A stretch of 64,000 nt of DNA from positions 21,383,460-21,447,459 of the forward strand of contig NC_084819.1 in the NCBI RefSeq assembly GCF_963583255.1, read 5' to 3'. Positions 1 through 9,848 of this stretch are shown one piece after another (the first letter of the stretch is position 1; each line of letters opens with the position of its first letter). The translations under genes and the position numbers were made by a program. Source of the DNA: Pyrus communis. Lineage: Eukaryota; Streptophyta; Magnoliopsida; Rosales; Rosaceae. The notes beneath the pieces were generated by a model. That model was given only the letters and a program-made list of their open reading frames with translations, had not been told where the DNA came from and searched no databases.

Positions 1-578
1 GAGTTGTCTACCTTATTTTTAGAGAGTGAATCAGTGTCTTCCAGGTTTGATACATTCAATCTTAGTGATATACCAACACATTTAGAGCCACTTTTTCTTT
101 CAAATGATGATGATGATGATTTCGGTCGGACAAAATCAGTAGTCATTTCAGTGGCATTCCCTGTCAACCTGCAAACTAACCTCCCTCCAACATTACTATC
201 ATCAACCAACGCTTCACTATTAGTATTTGAGGATGAGCCAACTTTCTGGTGACTTGACTTATTCTCCAATGATAGGTCCATAGAAGACGATCCATACGCA
301 TCCCTTTCGGAGGGACCCTCATTGAGACTTGTCAGAAATTTATGGGAATTAATTGTCAATTGTCTCGGCTCAGATACTTTAACTTGTTTCTTATCCTCCA
401 GTCTGCTATAGTCTTTGGCTGAACGCTCTTCAATCAAATGAACTTGCAAGTCTTCTCTACATGGAGAAGTATCACTCGGAGCAACAAAAAGAGCATCATG
501 GCACTCATGTCCCTCTACAAGATCTTTTCTTGATTGCCGCTTTCGCTTGTACGTTAAAATCACGTTGGTCCCTGACAT
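1..578 (-). CDS. Unrecognised protein, N-terminal part (runs off left edge)
   Basis: The minus strand is open from an ATG at 576-578 to the window edge, giving 192 codons without a stop. In-frame stops lie just upstream of the ATG (TAA and TGA within 12 bases), which fixes this start. The protein begins MSGTNVILTYKRKRQ, so a basic KRKR cluster that could act as a nuclear signal lies at residues 11-14. The rest is hydrophilic and rich in Ser, Asp, Glu and Lys, with a five-serine run encoded by the (ATC)n-like stretch near 105-120. I see no catalytic domain in this part. Codon use and the long open frame support real coding sequence. The 5' untranslated region probably contains an intron, because the likely promoter lies near 2650-2800. 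The family is unknown to me; a chromatin-associated or nuclear regulator would fit the composition, but that is only inference. Confidence 0.7.
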   Translation of the reverse strand, partial: MSGTNVILTYKRKRQSRKDLVEGHECHDALFVAPSDTSPCREDLQVHLIEERSAKDYSRLEDKKQVKVSEPRQLTINSHKFLTSLNEGPSERDAYGSSSMDLSLENKSSHQKVGSSSNTNSEALVDDSNVGGRLVCRLTGNATEMTTDFVRPKSSSSSFERKSGSKCVGISLRLNVSNLEDTDSLSKNKVDN

Positions 579-1090
579 TTAAGCTTCTCAAGAGAAATCT
601 TGCAGCAATTCCAAACCTTAAGACCCCATCCAAAAACACACTTCTACAACACGAAATATCTAGTTCTTCCACTATTCATTAACATTTACAACACAGAAAA
701 ACCTGCAAAAGTTAAGGAAGAAGATCTAGTTAACTAAAAAGCAATTTAAAACTCATAAAACACAAGTCAATGACAGATGAAGGCAAAAGATAGATTCCCA
801 TTCTATTCCCAAATGGTGATCAGTTTCATAGGGACTGCAGCAGATACCAATGGTACTTGACATTTATAAGCGCTAATATTTGCTAGCTAAAAGCATTTAA
901 ATTTGAAAAAAGAAAATCTGTTTAGAATAGTTAAAAACGAGATTTTTGTTCCCACTTCTACTTTTCATATATTCCGTCTCTCTTTTTTCTTCATAGTAAT
1001 GATATTCATTGTCATCAAACATAGGCCCTATAGTCCATGCCTCCATGTAGAATTCGACTACTTTACTGTAAATCCTTAGTTCTATATGCT

Positions 1091-2352
1091 AAGGAAGAGC
1101 TGCCAATTCAGAATTTATCCAAATCCAAAACCGAAACACGCACACTTACGCTACCCAGCACACGAAAACCATACCTGTTTCCAAACAACACATGCTATAC
1201 CAAATTAAAACCCATATAACATTCCAATAACACAACTTTTACTTTAATATTCCACTTTGAATTCATGAACTTCAAGGAAAAGCTCAAAATTCAACCAAGA
1301 ACATAACTTTTACTTCAAGGGAGAGCTGGAAATTCAAAATTTATCCAAATCCAAAACCGAAACACACAAACTTACACTACCTAGCACACGAAAACCATAC
1401 CTGTTTCCAAACAACACATGCTATACCAAAGTAAAAACATAAAAATTCCAAGAACACAACTTTTACTTTAATATTCCACTTTGAATTCATGAACTTCAAG
1501 GAAGAGCTCGAAACTCAACCAAGAACACAACTCTTACCTCAAGGAAGAGCTAGAAATTCAAAATTTACCCAAAACCAAAACACACACACTTACACCACCT
1601 AGCACACGAAAACCATACCCCTTTCCAAACAACACATGCTATACCAAATTAAAACCCATAAAACATTCCAAGAACACAACTTTTACTTTAATACTCCACT
1701 TTGAATTCATGAACTTCAAGGAAAAGCTCAAAATTCAACCAAGAACACAACTTTTACTTCAAGGAAGAGCTGGAAATTCAAAATTTATCCAAATCCAAAA
1801 CCGAAACACGCACACTTGCGCTACCTAGCACACGAAAAGCATAGCTGTTTCCAAACAACACATGCTATACCAAATTAAAAAAACATAAAACATTCCAAGA
1901 ACACAACTTTTACTTTAATATTCCACTTTGAATTCATGAACTTCAAGGAAGAGCTCGAAACTCAACCAAGAACACAACTCTTACTTCAAGGAAGAGCTAA
2001 AAATTCAAAATTTACTCAAAACCAAAACCGAAACACGCGCACTTACACTACCTAGCACACGAAAACCATACCTGTTTCCAAGCAACACATGCTATACCAA
2101 ATTAAAACCCATAAAACATTCCAAGAACACAACTTTTACTTTAGTATTCCACTTTGAATTCATGAACTTCAAGGAAGAGCTCGAAATTCAACCAAGAACA
2201 CAATTTTTACCTTAACCAAAACCCAACACAAAAGCATACCTGTTTATAAACTAAACATGCTCCACCAAATCAAAACCCATAAAACATTCCAAGAACACCA
2301 TAAAACATTCCAAGAACACAACTTTTACTTAAATATTCAACTTTGAATTCAT
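1091..2352. repeat. Tandem array, ~226-bp unit, about 5.5 copies
   Basis: The block beginning CACGAAAACCATACCTGTTT recurs at 1161, 1387, 1605, 1831 (with two changes) and 2058, that is at spacings of 226, 218, 226 and 227 bases. A decayed further copy follows near 2230-2310. Each unit also contains two copies of a shorter motif, AAGGAAGAGCT followed by AAATTCAA, so the unit itself arose from a smaller duplication. Copies are nearly identical, which implies recent expansion or homogenisation. The array lies upstream of the left-edge gene, probably in its 5' intron or promoter. Confidence 0.9.
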
Positions 2353-3109
2353 GGACTTCTCTCTAAGCTTACAAAATTGCAGAGAACTCCATGTCCTCTG
2401 GCAATTCGAGGGCGATTTACACACATTTTCTCACATGGGTTTGCTAATTAAACACCCAAAATGTTCCATTGAGCAGCCAAGCATCATTCCCGTTTAAATT
2501 TTCTAAATTTGTTTTTGTTTTCCAGCATTAACCTCGTTTTCCACGAAGCAATTGAAAAATTACCTCATTTTTCAAGAAGCAATAAAAGGAAAATTCTGCA
2601 ATTTCCACAGACAAACATACACTTGAATAGAAAGCATCAGATAAAAAAAGGGAGATGGATCAAACCGGAGCTCAGCGAAAAAAACGACGTCGAAGCAGTG
2701 CACCCACCGCCGGTGAGACCTCTGTTTTTTGTAGAAAAATTTGAGTGCTTTGCTGTTCCTCAGTAGAAAGGCAGAGGGGAGAGAGAGAGAGCATCTATCA
2801 GTGAGTGTGAAGTGACAGAGTGACTCATCGAAACGTTTCTTCTTTTTTCGTCTTTTTCGGCTTCTAATTTTAAACGTCTCCCAACCACGAGAGAAGGAAC
2901 ACAGTGACTTTTTAATTTAATAATATAATATAATATCTAATTAAATTTATTTTATATAAATTGCTCTCTTATATTAAAGAATGATTAATATCACGTTTAA
3001 TGTGAGTTCAAAAAGTACAAAAAATTGTACACTATACATAGATCAACGTATGATAAATTATTAATGTGAAAGAACATCCACTTAACGATCGTGATAGGGT
3101 ATACTACGA

Positions 3110-3350
3110 GCTCATTTGAAAGTATTTTTAAATAATTAAAAATGCTTTGAGTGAAAAAGTTTTTTAAAACCAACTTTTAGTAAAAATTTAAGTGGATTTT
3201 AAAAAAAACATTTTTAAGGGCTTTTTGCAAAAAATACATATCTAACATTCGGTCAAAAAACACATAATGCTTTTGGAACTCAAAATCAATTTTATTAAAA
3301 GTGCTTTCAGACATTTTAAAAGCACTTTTAAGGAACCCTATAACGGTGAC
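3110..3350. mobile_element. MITE-like segment, AAGCACTTTT family (copy 1)
   Basis: The stretch has loosely inverted ends built from the motif AAAAGTGCTTT or AAGCACTTTT, with an AT-rich centre. Similar sequence occurs at 50480-50625 and 55790-56045 in this window. It encodes nothing. A non-autonomous DNA transposon of the hAT type is my inference; no target-site duplication was established. Confidence 0.4.
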
Positions 3351-3641
3351 ATATTATGAAAATTGTAGAATAGATATATAATATTGTATACCAAACGTCA
3401 ATGGATATACTATCCTCAATATCGTGAGAATATGCTCATGTCATATAAATTTGTTCTCTCTATCTTGCACGGTTTAACATTAGTTTGATGTAGTTTAGTC
3501 AAAAGTGATGTTATCCACACACTCATTTTTACCTCCTACACACCCTTTATTAATTTTTGTGATTTAATTTTTTTCGATTCATTTGATCCGATAGTTAAAA
3601 ATGAAGAGTCATCATATATATATACATATATACATATATAG

Positions 3642-3644
<3 letters not shown>

Positions 3645-3675
<31 letters not shown>
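3645..3675. repeat. (TG)n microsatellite
   Basis: About fifteen uninterrupted TG units follow a short TATA/CATA-rich tract. Confidence 0.95.
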
Positions 3676-3679
<4 letters not shown>

Positions 3680-4124
3680 CAACGTGCACACATTAACGTC
3701 CAAACTAGATGAAAATAACCGAAAACCATGTAAGGTTGGTTCCTACTCAACCAGTAATCATCTGCCTAAGTACACAAATTGCTCTGAATATTTGAATTTA
3801 GGCTAGCTTCTTGCCATTGAACAATGAGAGTTCAACCCCAAGAAAACGTGTCAAAGTAGAGCTCAAAACTTTCACAGAACACTGTGCGATACAAATTACA
3901 GACGATTTATACATCATACAAGTTTTCAACTTTTTTCCCCAGAGTGCTGCACCCGGACAGCTGAAATCCGATCGTGTAAGCGGGACTCAAATGCATCAGT
4001 ATGTAACTTACATGTATGGGAGGAGAGAAAAAAGGAGGCTCAATACTATGAAGAGGTACACTTAAGTAAGATATAGAAAGAAGAAGAGGGCAAGGGAGAA
4101 GGGAGAGAGATGTAGAGGTTAGAT

Positions 4125-7100
4125 TTAACGATGTAAAGGCAATATGCCCCATTGGTGCAGAAACCCTTCCCCGGTGGTGACTTCTAGGACCAGAAGAACC
4201 ACCACTGCCAACATAGCTGCTCTTCCGTTCCAAGTCTCGGCACTTTTTGTCCAACCCCATTCCCAAACTGTCACAGGTGCCGGTAGCTCCCTACGCTGTG
4301 AATCATATGTCGCTAACAACTCTTCCACACTCCCAAGTGGAACTAAAGACTGCAATAAAATACCCGAAACCACCATCCAAAGACAAACAAATGAAAACTG
4401 ATACTATAAAACAGCAGGGGCAAACAAATGAAAACTGATACTATTAAGTCAGCTTCTGCCACCACCCATGCACTCAAGCACGCAGACGGCACACACAACA
4501 CAACATTGTTCAGGAGAGAGTTTACCTGTCGAGCTTCAATATGTGAGACTGCCATAGCTCCAACATATGGCAAGCTCTCAATCACCGCGTCTGCCAAGTC
4601 GGAAATGAAGGTGGGTTCACATCCTAGTGCAGGAACACGCCCCCAGACATCTATACCAGATTTCAGAGCCAATTCTTTGTACTCAACATCGATTTCTTCT
4701 AGAGTTTCAATATGCTCACTGACAAAGCTGTGGATCAGGCATCAAACTTTAATGACACGGAACTAATTTCCACAATTCATACGTATGTTCGAATGTGGAA
4801 GGGGTTTAATGACACGGAACTAATTTCCACAATATGAGAGAGTATGCAGTTAATATACAGCTAGCAATGGGGGAAACAAACGATGACAACAATTACCTTA
4901 TTGGGACTGCCAGCAACCTTTTAACTCCCTTCTGCCCAAGCTCAATTATTGTCTCATCCGTGTAAGGTTTTAACCACTCCACAGGTCCAACTCTGCTCTG
5001 TAAGAACATTCACTAACTATCAACCAAGTCACAGAGAATATATCGTGGATGTATAAGACAGATATGGAATAATAAACAAATCTAAACAAAAAATGATAAG
5101 TACATGATATTTGAAAAACCTATCCCTATTCATGAAAGCCCTAACGTATCCCTATTCATGTTTCCTAGGATTTATTTAGATATTATTTCTGATTTTGAAT
5201 TAGTATTTTGTTTTCTTGTTTATCAAGGATCACTTTCTGATGTACTTCTTTAAGAAAAAAAATCTTAAGTATACATGTGCATAAGGGGCTACAACAACTG
5301 CTACTTCTTTTATTTACATAAATATATTGTCCAGAATTGCTTTGCACTCTTCCACCTCTCCATCACTGCGGACTCACATGTCACAACTCAATGGCCACTG
5401 CATCTGCACTAAGCAAGTTCTAGTTTCCCTTTCTTCTCATATATTATGATGTTTTGATTCGTTTCATGACTCTTCTCTTCATTTGAATGTACTTACCAGA
5501 TGGTTTGGAATTTAAAAGACAAAAGGAGCTCTAGATAAAGTGAACTTTAACTACTGATAGTTCTAAATGTGAAGATAATTAAAATCAGATCAAATTAAAA
5601 GCACAAATGCACCTGATAGGCAAGGGTGTACGCATTAGTTATTTTTCTCGTTTCCAACTCTTCCATTATCAAATCTATGCATTCCTCCATCTCCGCCTTG
5701 TATGGATCACCAGCCTCTTCCACATATGCAAGTGGCACCCCATGCGCGCTAAAGAATATCATTACCTGCAATGCACATTACTAAATAAGCACACTAACAT
5801 TTACAACAGGATGATATGACAAGTAACTTCGTTTTGGAACTTCAGTGTCAGTAAGAGAAAAGCTACAGCAGAACAGAAAAAAAATTGAATATCATACCGC
5901 ACATTTATACACCATAACTGTAGTCTCCCGCAGCACTAAAAACTTGCTACAGTAACACTCAACCGCTAAGAAACCACATCCAAATGTGTCATTTTATAAT
6001 AGAAGAAAGGAAAGTTACAGCGAGATAGCATGCTTTTTGAGGCAGCCTTGTTTGAAAACTTATGAGCAAACATGGGATAATAAGACAATTCCCAATATAC
6101 CCCACTAAATAGATATTAAAGGAACCTTTGGTCTGCCATGAGAATTGTAAAACCCTATGAGGTAGTTTTTCTTTCATTTAGTTCAAAATGCAGGATAAGT
6201 AACTCACTTAGAGACATGAAAATCAATGCAAAAAAGAAGGATTTAACAGTACCTTCTCAGGGCTGTCAAAACGCTGAAGCTCTTTTTCAATCAAATTTGC
6301 CATTGCTGTTATGTACCCTTCACGCTGGTACCAAGATGGTATAACTGTGTGCTGCATGTTGACAAGATATTCATCCTCCCTGATGAACTTATCGGGTCAG
6401 TTTAAAGATTATAATTTGAGGCACTGATATGGGAAAACATAGTTAGAGTTAGACATCACCGGAATATACTCTCCAAGAGCCGAAGGCTTGAACCACTAGT
6501 CGATATTGAAAATTGCGGATAAAGTGGAAGGACAACAAGTTTTGTAATTCCATCTCTTTTTATCTACAACATATTTTTAAAATCAATAACCAGATCCATG
6601 AACTTTTAACCCCAATCAAAAATCTAAATCTCATAACACATTTGCATGTTACCTGTGGACTTAACCCAAGACTTGGCAACAGTGCGGAACAACCATAATT
6701 ATTAAGTGGCACCATAGTTAAAGACAGAAGAGCATGTCTCAAGTAATTTGTGAAGCAAAAATTGAAGTGGAATGATTCAACAAGAACTATATATTTGTTT
6801 ATTGTACAAGACAACGTAAACTATAATAAGTACATAACTCTGATATCATTGACAGATACATCGAAAATCAAGATGAAAGCATACCAAAATACCTCTTCTA
6901 TAGCTTCTTCAGTAAATGGATGCCAATAACGCATTCCCACGTACACTTTTGCCGAGACATCCTTCGCATAAAGGGCCTTCCTCAACTCTTCTGCCTGAAT
7001 GAAGAAAAGAGAACCAAATGAAATTCAGATTAGACAGCATTTCCATCAAGCTCAAAGCGCTACACTTTCTACGATATGCATGCAATTTAAGTTATTTAAC

Positions 7101-7896
7101 AGAACTTGAGGTCAATGTGAAGAGAAAGTTAGAGAGTTCATGCCTGTGCATCAGTTATTCGTCGCAGAGGAGAGCCGCCACCAATGGAGGCGTAGCCTTC
7201 TTTACTCTTTGGCGCCCTCAGTGCGGATATAAACTGCGCCAATGGCTTCTGAAGAAACCGAAACAACCTTGGCAGTCTAATGATATCCTGCCCATTTTTC
7301 CACACACATTCAAAATCACTACCCAATACAATAAGTTTCAATTTAAATCCACACAAATTAAAGTTACTAAATTCAAATTCACACACTTAAAATTTACTAA
7401 ATTCAAATTCACACACTTTAAAGTTACTAAATTCAAATTCACACACTTAAAATTTACTAAATTCAAATTCACACACTTTAAAGTTACTAAATTCAGAAAT
7501 TAAACTCAAAAAATCCCGAAAATAAAAGCCCGAGGAAGTTACCGGGTCGGCGAAGAGGTTAAACAAGAAGGGCTGGACGTCGTCGAGAGTCTCGGGCCCA
7601 CCGAGGTTAAGCAGCAAGACTCCGACTTTATCATCGCCGTTGATCGGCGTCGTTGCAATATCCAAAGTTTCCGACGCCACCAACGCCTTTAGCGGTGGCA
7701 GGGATTTCCGAAGCGAGCTCTTGGAGAGCAGCAGAGCGGATTGCGTCGAGGAGTATCTGGCCACGACGCAATTTCTAGCTGGAGCTGCCAAGGTGTGACT
7801 GTGAGAGGCACAGAATAAACCTCCGCGCCGCGGAAGGCGGTGGTCGACGGAGGAGGAGATTGTCCACGGTAGCCTTGCTATGGATTCGGCCGCCAT
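4125..7896 (-). CDS. Ferrochelatase, plastid type, with C-terminal CAB-like tail
   Basis: Inserts ferrous iron into protoporphyrin IX, the last step of haem synthesis, in the plastid. Nine exons join in phase: 7896-7543, 7287-7144, 6994-6893, 6563-6460, 6379-6253, 5765-5613, 4997-4897, 4727-4526, 4349-4125, giving 503 residues, the usual size for plant enzymes. The start at [11 protein letters not shown] is chosen because a Ser/Arg-rich transit peptide follows; an upstream in-frame ATG at 8034 would add 46 residues. Landmarks: [20 protein letters not shown] in exon 1; [11 protein letters not shown] with the catalytic His in exon 6; [20 protein letters not shown] with the conserved Glu in exon 8; and in exon 9 a membrane segment with [10 protein letters not shown], the chlorophyll a/b-binding-like motif. 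This tail indicates the FC2 type rather than FC1. Intron 2 uses a GC donor. Intron 1 holds a short tandem repeat. Confidence 0.95.
7340..7497. repeat. ~30-bp tandem repeat in ferrochelatase intron 1
   Basis: Five imperfect copies of a unit close to TTACTAAATTCAAATTCACA alternate between two variants, so the higher-order period is about 60 bases. On the plus strand it reads as a repetitive Lys/Phe/Thr open frame, which is an artefact of the repeat. Confidence 0.85.
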
Positions 7897-8290
7897 TGTT
7901 CGAGGCCTCGACTGAGAGTGAGAGGGCAAGTTGCAGAGTGTACAGAGCAGAGAGAGAAGAACAAGCGGTAGGCGTTTGGCTATGGGTGCTGAGTGCGCCG
8001 TTAATACACGTGGCGTGCTTGGAGCCACTCTCACTCACTCTCTCTCTCACTTCTGAGGATTTGAATCCCCATTCAATCGGGTTTGAATCGGACCCGTGAC
8101 GCTCCCATCATTTAATCCTACCCGGATTCGCGGTAAGAAAAAAAAGGACTTTTTAACTTTAATCCTTTAAGAAAATTTGAAATTTAAGATAAATCTAGTG
8201 TTAGATTACATATTGATTATAATCCCTTAATGTATTTTTAGTTCGAAATAATTGGTGAGTATTTTATTTAATGTCTCACATTAAGGGCGA

Positions 8291-8692
8291 TGTATTCAAT
8301 TGAGAATTTGAAAGACTTTAATGGATTTTTATAGAGTTTAATTGATTTGTATAGATTCCATATAAAATTTTGATCTAATTCTCTCAAAATCTTTTAGGGA
8401 GAGGTGAGATTTATGGATGCTTAAAATACACTACGAAATCTCTCTAATTCTCTTTAATTCCTCAACTTTCTCAAATTCTTTAAAAATCAATTTCTAATTG
8501 AATACACATGTAATGTTATAAACTTCTTTAAAATCCTAATTGAATACACCCGGATTTCTAAGGATTTAAATAAACTATCTTAAAATTCTAATTGAATACA
8601 CTTTGAATTTCAGAGAATCACTTAAAATCCTAATTGAATACCCCTAGATTCATTAAATGAATTAAAATCACTCAAAATCTCAATTGAATACA
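8291..8692. mobile_element. MITE, ~400 bp, terminal inverted repeats
   Basis: The left end TGTATTCAATTGAGAATTTG and the right end, whose reverse complement is TGTATTCAATTGAGATTTTG, differ by a single base. Near the right end the phrase CCTAATTGAATACAC or a close variant is repeated four times at roughly 50-60-base spacing, so terminal sequence has been internally amplified. No open frame is present. A TA target duplication is possible but is contained within the symmetric termini and so cannot be proven. A related, more decayed sequence lies near 56190-56470. Confidence 0.7.
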
Positions 8693-8809
8693 GTACACTA
8701 AATATTTAAAGTTATTAATATACAAATTTTAAATTTTTTTTTTTTTACCAAAAAAGAGTTTTTAATTTATTAATTTTATTTAACATTCTTCAAACTTAAA
8801 AGACTCAAT

Positions 8810-9130
8810 TAATGTACCTATATGTGTGTACCGAAATGTATTATATTGAACTAATGTATTTAAATGTTAGTACTGAAATATATATACCAAAATATATGCA
8901 CAAAAATGTATTATATTAAATTAATGTACCTAAATATGTGTACCGAAATGTATTATATTGAATTAATATACCTAAATGTTTGTATCGAAATGTATATACC
9001 GAAATGTGTGTACCTAAATGTATGCACCGATATGTATTAATGTACCTAAATAAAAAAAACAAAGTACATGGAAATATATTGTATAACAAAAATTAATTTA
9101 TCTAAATGTTTACAATAAAATATATTACGA
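8810..9130. repeat. Degenerate short tandem repeat
   Basis: Variants of AATGTATTATATTGAA, TACCTAAATGT and GTACCGAAATGT recur many times with irregular spacing. It looks like an old minisatellite. Nothing coding is seen. Confidence 0.6.
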
Positions 9131-9848
9131 TAAATGAAATGAAATGAAAATAAAAATTATTATGAAATAAAATTAATACATTAAAAATTAGGAAGGAAAA
9201 GAGAAATAATTAAAAATCAAAATATAATTAATAAATGAGGTTATTAATGTATCAAGAGACTAAAATTAGATTTTGATCTTATTCATAGTTTTAATCCAAA
9301 AGTCATATTTATTAAAGATTAAAATGAAGTATTCTGAAGAAAAAATAATAATAATAAATCTAACGAAAAACTCACAGTACTGTTTACTATAATGAAAAAC
9401 CACATCTTTACACTAAAAAATTAAAGTCCTTATCATTATTTTTCCCTTTTCGTCACTTTCTCTTTTAAGAAAACTAATGAAAATGATTTGAAAACCTTGT
9501 ATTTTAACTTTTAACGATAAGGACAAAATAAAAGGTAAAGTGAATAGTATAAAAATTAATTTTTTAGTATAAAAATATAATTTTTCGTTAAAATAAATAA
9601 TACTAAACTTTTTGTTAAAGTTTCCAAAATACGAGCCATTTTTCCCGGTTTGGTCGGTGGTTAAGTCGGGTTTAATACTGTATTTGGCGCCCTCTCATCA
9701 GGATACGTGTCAAGTAGGCAATTCCAACTCTTTTCCCTCCACGTGACATCTCCGACTGCTCCAACAACTCGAGGCAGAAAAAACATTCCGGTACCTTCCC
9801 CATTTATCGCCAAACCTCGAGAGAGAATCTATCTCTCGCCGCGAATCC

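Larger units (their letters stand above)
579..4124. other. Intergenic / 5' region between unknown gene and ferrochelatase
   Basis: No coding region is supported here. The stretch holds the 226-bp tandem array (1091-2352), a probable 5'-leader or promoter of the left-edge gene around 2640-2800, with GA-rich DNA at 2777-2792, an AT-rich region with a MITE-like segment at 3110-3350, a short fragment resembling the MITE at 45468, and a TG microsatellite. The 3' untranslated region of ferrochelatase probably occupies roughly 3800-4124. Confidence 0.6.
8100..9848. other. Intergenic, AT-rich, ferrochelatase-UGT80 divergent promoter region
   Basis: Ferrochelatase (minus) and the sterol glucosyltransferase (plus) diverge from this region. 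It contains a MITE-like inverted-repeat element at 8291-8692 and a degenerate low-complexity run at 8810-9130 of repeated GTACCGAAATGTAT/TACCTAAATGT phrases. A CACGTG G-box core lies at 9741-9746, about 100 bases before the UGT80 start. No coding sequence is supported. Confidence 0.6.

Noticed and set aside
1091..2352. CRISPR-like or centromeric satellite array
   Set aside because: The unit is about 226 bp, there are no unique spacers, only about five copies exist, and the context is a plant gene flank.
7018..7503. 161-residue plus-strand open frame with repeated Lys/Phe/Thr phrases
   Set aside because: It reads antisense through ferrochelatase exon 2 and the intronic tandem repeat.
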